Source of the DNA: 2-02-FULL-55-14 sp964534125
Lineage (GTDB): Bacteria; Bacteroidota; Ignavibacteria; UBA10030
Direction of reading: 5' to 3'
Length of the DNA: 64,000 bases
NCBI GenBank assembly: GCA_964534125.1
Contig: CAZHOJ010000012.1
Location: forward strand, 30,625-94,624
Shown piece by piece: positions 60,352 to 64,000 of this stretch. The notes under the pieces were generated by a model. The model did not search any database and had not been told where the DNA came from. It worked only from the letters and a program-made list of their open reading frames with translations. The position numbers and the translations under genes are program-made. The first letter of the stretch is position 1; every line of letters begins with the position of its first letter.

Positions 60352-62202
60352 ATGTCGTTCGCAAATAGTCTCAATCGCTATCTCCTCCTCCCGCTCTTCG
60401 TCCTCTTCGTAAGCTGCACGCCGCCCCAATCGGGCGAGAAAGCCGGTCCCGTCGTGACATACAATGTCGACATCACCCGGCCGCTGGAGGACCAGTTCGA
60501 CGTGACCATCACCGTCAGCGGCCTGACCTCCGCGAACAACGTGTACAACATGCCGGCCACAGCGCCGGGCACGTACCAGAATCTCGACTTCGGACGGTAC
60601 GTCAACGAGTTCAGGGCATACGATGCATCGGGCGATCTGGTCCCGGTGGAACAGACCTCGATGAACACCTGGACCATCTCTGACCCCACGCGGGTGGTGA
60701 AGGTGACGTACAAAGCGGACGATACGTTCGATACGCCGGTCGAGGGAGAGATGCCGGCACCGATGTCGGGCAGCGGCATCGACAGCACGTACGCGGCGTT
60801 CAACACGTTCGCCGTGCTCGGATACTTCCAAGGGATGCAATCCGTTCCCGTACGCATGAAGGTGGACTGCGTGCCCGGCTGGACGGTCGCCACCGCGCTC
60901 GATGAGGATCCCAGCGGATACTACGTGGCGGAGACGTACGACCGGCTTGTGGATTCACCCGTGCTCGCCGGAGAACTGACGGAGGCCACAACCAGGGTGC
61001 GTGATATGGACGTGTCGGTCTATGTGTGGTCGCGGGATTCGGCGCTGAGCGCACAGAACATCATGAGCGTGGCCAACGACGTGCTGCTGGCCGGCGGCGA
61101 CTTTGCGGGCTCCTCCCCCGTCCCCTACTACAAATTCCTGATGGTCCTTATCGACATGGACATGTTCCAGCGGTATGGTCTGCGGAGCGCCGGTGCGCTG
61201 GAGCATTCGTACAGCTCCATCTATGTCATGCCGTCGGCCGGCTCGACGCCGCAATCGCTGCGGAGCACGATGGCGCATGAGTTCATGCACATCCTCACCC
61301 CCCTCAACCTGCACAGCGAGATCATCGACACGTACAACTTTGCAGAAGCGACCCCCTCGCAGCACCTGTGGCTGTATGAAGGAGTGACCGAATGGGTGGC
61401 GGACATCATGCAGCTGCGCGGCGGGCTCATCACTCCCGACGTATACTTCCGCGAAGTGTCGTCGAAGATGCGCACCTCTGAGGTGTTCCCGAACGAACTG
61501 AGCCTCACCGACATGGCGAAGCAGGTGTATACCGACGCCGGAAGCCGCGAGTATGCGAACATCTATTCCAAGGGGGCTTTGACGGCCATGTGCCTCGACT
61601 TCCGGCTGCTGGAGCTCTCCGGCGAGAAGCGCGGACTGCGTGAGGTCTTCCTGGAAATGCTGGACCAGTATGGAAAGAACCGGCCGTTCCCTGAGGAGAC
61701 GTTCTTCGACGTGTTCGTGAAGGCGACCTACCCGGAGATACAGCAGTTCTTCGACGACCACGTCAAGGCGAACAAGCCGCTGCCGATCGCGCAGTATGCA
61801 GAGAAGGTCGGGTTCCGGTATGTCGCACAGAGGCCGTCAGCGAATCCTGTTCCGACCCTGGGTGCGATGATCACCGTCGACACGCTGCAGCACCTGGTGA
61901 TCGCCAGGATGACGGACGAGGGGAAGGCCGCGTCGGAGCTCAGGGAGGGGGATATCCTGGTGAAGCTGTTCGGTTCGGACCTGACGATGCAGACCGCTCG
62001 TGAGGTCCTGGGGAAAGTGCGTGAAATGAAGGCGGGAGACCCGTACGAGGCCGTCGTGATCCGTGACGGACAGGAGATGACCGTCAAGGGGGCCACCGTA
62101 CAGCGGATGGACCGTCATGCGTTCGAGGAGATGGAGGAACTGACCACGGCGCAGCAGCATTTTCGGCAGGTGTGGAGCAGTAATTTGGAGAGGGGAAAGT
62201 AG
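60352..62202 (+). CDS. M61 family (glycyl aminopeptidase-like) PDZ peptidase lipoprotein
   Basis: 616 residues from ATG 60352 with TTGGAGGT upstream. Lipobox LFVS-Cys. N-terminal beta domain, catalytic domain with the HEFMH zinc motif (His309, Glu310, His313) and third ligand Glu in LYEGVTEWVADI, and a C-terminal PDZ domain (~510-590: GDILVKLFGSDL, AGDPYEAVVIRDGQEM). Removes N-terminal Gly or Ala in characterised members. Exported. Confidence 0.94.
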   Translation: MSFANSLNRYLLLPLFVLFVSCTPPQSGEKAGPVVTYNVDITRPLEDQFDVTITVSGLTSANNVYNMPATAPGTYQNLDFGRYVNEFRAYDASGDLVPVEQTSMNTWTISDPTRVVKVTYKADDTFDTPVEGEMPAPMSGSGIDSTYAAFNTFAVLGYFQGMQSVPVRMKVDCVPGWTVATALDEDPSGYYVAETYDRLVDSPVLAGELTEATTRVRDMDVSVYVWSRDSALSAQNIMSVANDVLLAGGDFAGSSPVPYYKFLMVLIDMDMFQRYGLRSAGALEHSYSSIYVMPSAGSTPQSLRSTMAHEFMHILTPLNLHSEIIDTYNFAEATPSQHLWLYEGVTEWVADIMQLRGGLITPDVYFREVSSKMRTSEVFPNELSLTDMAKQVYTDAGSREYANIYSKGALTAMCLDFRLLELSGEKRGLREVFLEMLDQYGKNRPFPEETFFDVFVKATYPEIQQFFDDHVKANKPLPIAQYAEKVGFRYVAQRPSANPVPTLGAMITVDTLQHLVIARMTDEGKAASELREGDILVKLFGSDLTMQTAREVLGKVREMKAGDPYEAVVIRDGQEMTVKGATVQRMDRHAFEEMEELTTAQQHFRQVWSSNLERGK

Positions 62203-62364
62203 CAATTGGAGAAAAGAAGGATGGGGATGAAGGAATGAGGATGTTTGAAGGGGGAGAGGGAATGATGGAAGGTGGCGGTAGGGCCGGGGATTGGAATATT
62301 TGAAGGCAGCGGTAGAGCGGGGAATTGGAATGTTGGAGAACCGGGAAGCCCACCCCGCTCTTTT

Positions 62365-62500
62365 GTCATCCCGGCATGTTGTTAGCCGGGATCGCCTTTG
62401 TTGGATCCTCACTCACTGATGGGCGATTCCCCCGCCCGAACGACCGATATGTAGTGCAGAATGTTCGGTCGGGCGGGCGCCTACAACTTGCGGGAATGAC
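62365..62500. repeat. Palindromic composite element, copy A
   Basis: Begins GTCATCCCGGCATG, pairs with GCCGGGAT, continues CGCCTTTGTTGGATCCTCAC and ends GCGGGAATGAC. Homologous to 63674-63762. Copy A carries an extra ~47 bases with a CCCGCCCGAAC/GTTCGGTCGGGCGGG hairpin where copy B has GCTAGCATCAT. Confidence 0.75.
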
Positions 62501-62580
62501 GTGAGTCGGGTTTGGCCGCGGCTTGTGATGACAAAGAACGAAGCCCACCCTGACGTACGTCACCCCTAACTGACAGCTTA

Positions 62581-62676
62581 CACGGAGAACCACGGGGAAC
62601 CACAGAGAGCCACGGAGAAGCCGATGAACGATTTCTTTCCTCCGCGTCGCTCCGTGGTCCTCCGTGGCTCTCCGTG
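62581..62676. repeat. CCACGGAG inverted repeat
   Basis: Left arm of CACGGAGAACCACGGGGAAC then CACAGAGAGCCACGGAG (62581-62617), right arm GCTCCGTGGTCCTCCGTGGC then TCTCCGTG (62649-62676). The arms pair into a long imperfect hairpin. Confidence 0.75.
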
Positions 62677-62720
62677 TTGAATTCCCACGAGGGAAGGTAT
62701 CCTTTCCATCCTCGTCCCTC

Positions 62721-62755
62721 CGGCTCACCCGCCTACGCCCCTCGACCTTTCGACC
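62721..62755. repeat. 35-bp direct repeat, copy 1
   Basis: Starts CGGCTCACCCGCCTACG and ends CCTCGACCTTTCGACC. Identical to 63947-63981; both lead into further TCGACC iterations. Confidence 0.85.
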
Positions 62756-62834
62756 GTTCGACCCCTCGACTTCGCTCGGGGCTCAGGGCTCGGGGCTTCG
62801 TCGGGCACGCGGTTCACGGTTCACGGTTTCTCGT

Positions 62835-63050
62835 CTACTGTCCCTCAAATCTCATCTCCAGCCTCTTTCCCATTACAGCGCACTCCCGCAGGTACAGGTT
62901 CATCAGCGTCTGGTACGGGATCCCGGTTTCATCTGCCATCGACCTGAAGTACTCGATCGTCGCCTCGTCGATGCGCATCGTCACCTGCTTCTTCAGCCTG
63001 GCGGCATAGGGATTCTTGCGCGCTTTTGAAAAATCATACTGCTTCTTCAT
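62835..63050 (-). CDS. BrnA-type antitoxin
   Basis: 71 residues. KKQVTMRIDEATIEYFRSMA and GIPYQTLMNLYLRECA match the BrnA ribbon-helix-helix antitoxin pattern. Overlaps the toxin stop by four bases (ATGA), toxin first, the usual brnT-brnA order. Expected to bind BrnT and repress the operon. Confidence 0.85.
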   Translation of the reverse strand: MKKQYDFSKARKNPYAARLKKQVTMRIDEATIEYFRSMADETGIPYQTLMNLYLRECAVMGKRLEMRFEGQ

Positions 63051-63343
63051 GAGCTTCCTCTCGACACATATTGTTGCTGTTCTTTCTTCGTGGCCTTGCG
63101 GGCGGAGATGATCCTGATGACATCATCGCCCTCCCGGTAGCAATGGCACACCACGAGCAGGCGCAGACGCGTACTCATGCCGAGGAGAATGAATCTATCC
63201 TCCCCGAGAGAATGATCTGGATCGTCAATGACGAGAGCGAACTCATCCGCACATGCCGTCGATGCCTCTTCGAACGTGACGCCATGCTTCGCCGCGTTCA
63301 GCCTCCCTTTCCGCTCGTCCCACTCAACCCTGAGGTCACTCAT
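63047..63343 (-). CDS. BrnT-type ribonuclease toxin (DUF497)
   Basis: 98 residues. VEWDERKGRLNAAKHGVTFE is the DUF497/BrnT N-terminus, followed by FILLGMSTRLRLLVVCHCYR and the C-terminal IRIISARKATKKEQQQY. BrnT is a RelE-fold RNase; the conserved Arg and His positions are present. The pair sits alone in repeat-rich DNA, typical of horizontally moved toxin-antitoxin loci. Confidence 0.88.
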   Translation of the reverse strand: MSDLRVEWDERKGRLNAAKHGVTFEEASTACADEFALVIDDPDHSLGEDRFILLGMSTRLRLLVVCHCYREGDDVIRIISARKATKKEQQQYVSRGSS

Positions 63344-63375
63344 AATGATATTATAATTATTATGTAATTACAAGC
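63344..63375 (-). promoter_or_regulatory. AT-rich promoter/operator of the toxin-antitoxin pair
   Basis: ATAATGATATTATAATTATT with TATGTAATTAC directly before the toxin start contains overlapping inverted TAAT/ATTA words, in sharp contrast to GC-rich surroundings. It fits an autorepressed promoter bound by BrnA; no exact operator can be defined. Confidence 0.45.
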
Positions 63376-63673
63376 TCCTTCCGGCTTGCCGTGGGACCAA
63401 TATCCGGCATGGAACGTTCAGATGCGTTGGATGCTATACTGAGGAGGGAGAAAGAGGGAAGGCGGGGGGGGGAAACGAGGATGGAGCAAGGAATGATGGA
63501 AGTCAGCGTTAGAGCCCTGGAATGGAATATTGGAAGGCAGGTGAAGAGCAGGGATTTGGAATGATGGGAGCGGTTGGAGAGCAGGGATTTGGAATGGAGG
63601 AACGCGGGGAAAAGTCGGGTGATTTGGAATAATGGAAGGCAATGACAGGGCTGGGAGGCCTACGCGGTCATAC

Positions 63674-63762
63674 GTCATTCCGGCATGCTTTTAGCCGGAA
63701 TCGCCTTCGATGGACCTTCAATCAATGAAAGGCGATTCCCGCTAGCATCATGCGGGAATGAC
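63674..63762. repeat. Palindromic composite element, copy B
   Basis: GTCATTCCGGCATGCTTTTA pairs with GCCGGAAT; the distal half GGCGATTCCCGCTAGCATCA pairs with TGCGGGAATGAC. Homologous to copy A at 62365-62500, with similarity extending ~50 bases beyond the element. Confidence 0.8.
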
Positions 63763-63946
63763 GGAGGTCGGTGTTGGCATGGGAGCGAGAGAGCAAAGAA
63801 TACGGAAACCCACACGAGCTTCACCTCACCCTGGCACGCTTCAGGCCACCAGAAGCACGTGGGAATGACGAAGGTCTGTGGTTGCCTGAGAAACAAAGAA
63901 CCAGGATGATACCAATCGAATAGCACCTCCCCCCACCCCGGTCTAC

Positions 63947-63981
63947 CGGCTCACCCGCCTACGCCCCTCGACCTTTCGACC
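63947..63981. repeat. 35-bp direct repeat, copy 2
   Basis: Exact copy of 62721-62755, 1226 bases apart, same orientation. Confidence 0.85.
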
Positions 63982-64000
63982 CTTTGACCCTTCGACAAGC

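Larger units (their letters stand above)
62203..62834. repeat. Repeat island A (632 bases without a gene)
   Basis: Successive blocks: GGAATATTTGAAGGCAGCGG-type iterations (62230-62340); a composite palindromic element (62365-62500); a CCACGGAG inverted repeat (62581-62676); a 35-bp unit shared exactly with 63947-63981 (62721-62755); then CGACCTTTCGACCGTTCGAC and GGTTCACGGTTCACGG iterations to 62830. No coding evidence. Confidence 0.8.
63376..64000. repeat. Repeat island B to window end
   Basis: Contains GGAATATTGGAAGGCAGG and GCAGGGATTTGGAATG iterations (63480-63650) like those at 62230-62340, palindromic element copy B (63674-63762), the second 35-bp repeat copy (63947-63981), and ends in CCTTTGACCCTTCGACAAGC, the start of another TCGAC word array. 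No gene supported. Confidence 0.8.

Overview
The window is one continuous stretch of GC-rich bacterial chromosome. It holds 48 protein genes, one of them cut by the left edge, and I found no rRNA, tRNA or CRISPR array. The organism is probably a free-living aerobic or microaerobic Gram-negative of the FCB group (Bacteroidota, Ignavibacteriota or a relative). The reasons are many lipobox lipoproteins, an outer-membrane TolC-type channel, periplasmic DsbD/TlpA thiol chemistry, a GH3/beta-lactamase fusion beside an AmpG-like permease, a DUF4922-SpoIID-GT2 neighbourhood, and upstream boxes of the form TAnnTTTG (best before the genes starting at 49455 and 47719). This placement is inference; no marker gene fixes the phylum.

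Left part (1-15000, all minus strand). From downstream to upstream: a GH2-family secreted protein without the usual Asn-Glu acid/base pair (cut by the edge), triosephosphate isomerase, succinyl-CoA ligase beta subunit, a zinc-ribbon/DUF2007 protein, and delta-1-pyrroline-5-carboxylate dehydrogenase. Next comes a compact six-gene unit: BadF-type sugar kinase, two-module glycosyltransferase, DUF4922 HIT-like protein, SpoIID/LytB protein, AmpG-like permease, and a NagZ-like GH3 fused to a beta-lactamase-fold domain. I read it as a cell-wall sugar (muropeptide) recovery pathway. Its HIT-like protein could be an unassigned nucleotidyl-transfer step.

Middle part (15000-43600). A plus-strand operon carries TlpA, DsbD and a histidine kinase with a c-type heme motif in its sensor domain. 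It is followed by a D-aminoacylase-like lipoprotein, a 212-bp MITE-like element, an M16 protease, a GT39-type membrane glycosyltransferase, and a two-gene cytochrome bd-like oxidase whose first subunit ends in a cytochrome c domain. Further along are M1, M13 and M24 peptidases, a voltage-gated K+ channel with a zinc ribbon, a cold-shock protein, a REP-associated transposase (RAYT) with large palindromes inside its own reading frame, a bacterial GH47 mannosidase, and a deoC-ALDH-short ALDH operon.

Right part (43600-64000). S9, M28, M3 and M61 peptidases, two OmpR-type response regulators alternating with two secreted lipoproteins, several small conserved proteins, and a HlyD-permease-TolC export operon lacking its ATPase. 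The last 1.8 kb is a repeat island holding a BrnTA-type toxin-antitoxin pair.

The strongest recurring non-coding theme is a family of short-period, degenerate repeats (words such as CTACTGTC, CTTCTAT, CGAAATGC, CCGTGG) that sit next to stop codons across the whole window. In two unrelated genes they supply the stop codon and the last residues. The window is also rich in exported metallo- and serine peptidases, which suggests protein or peptide scavenging.
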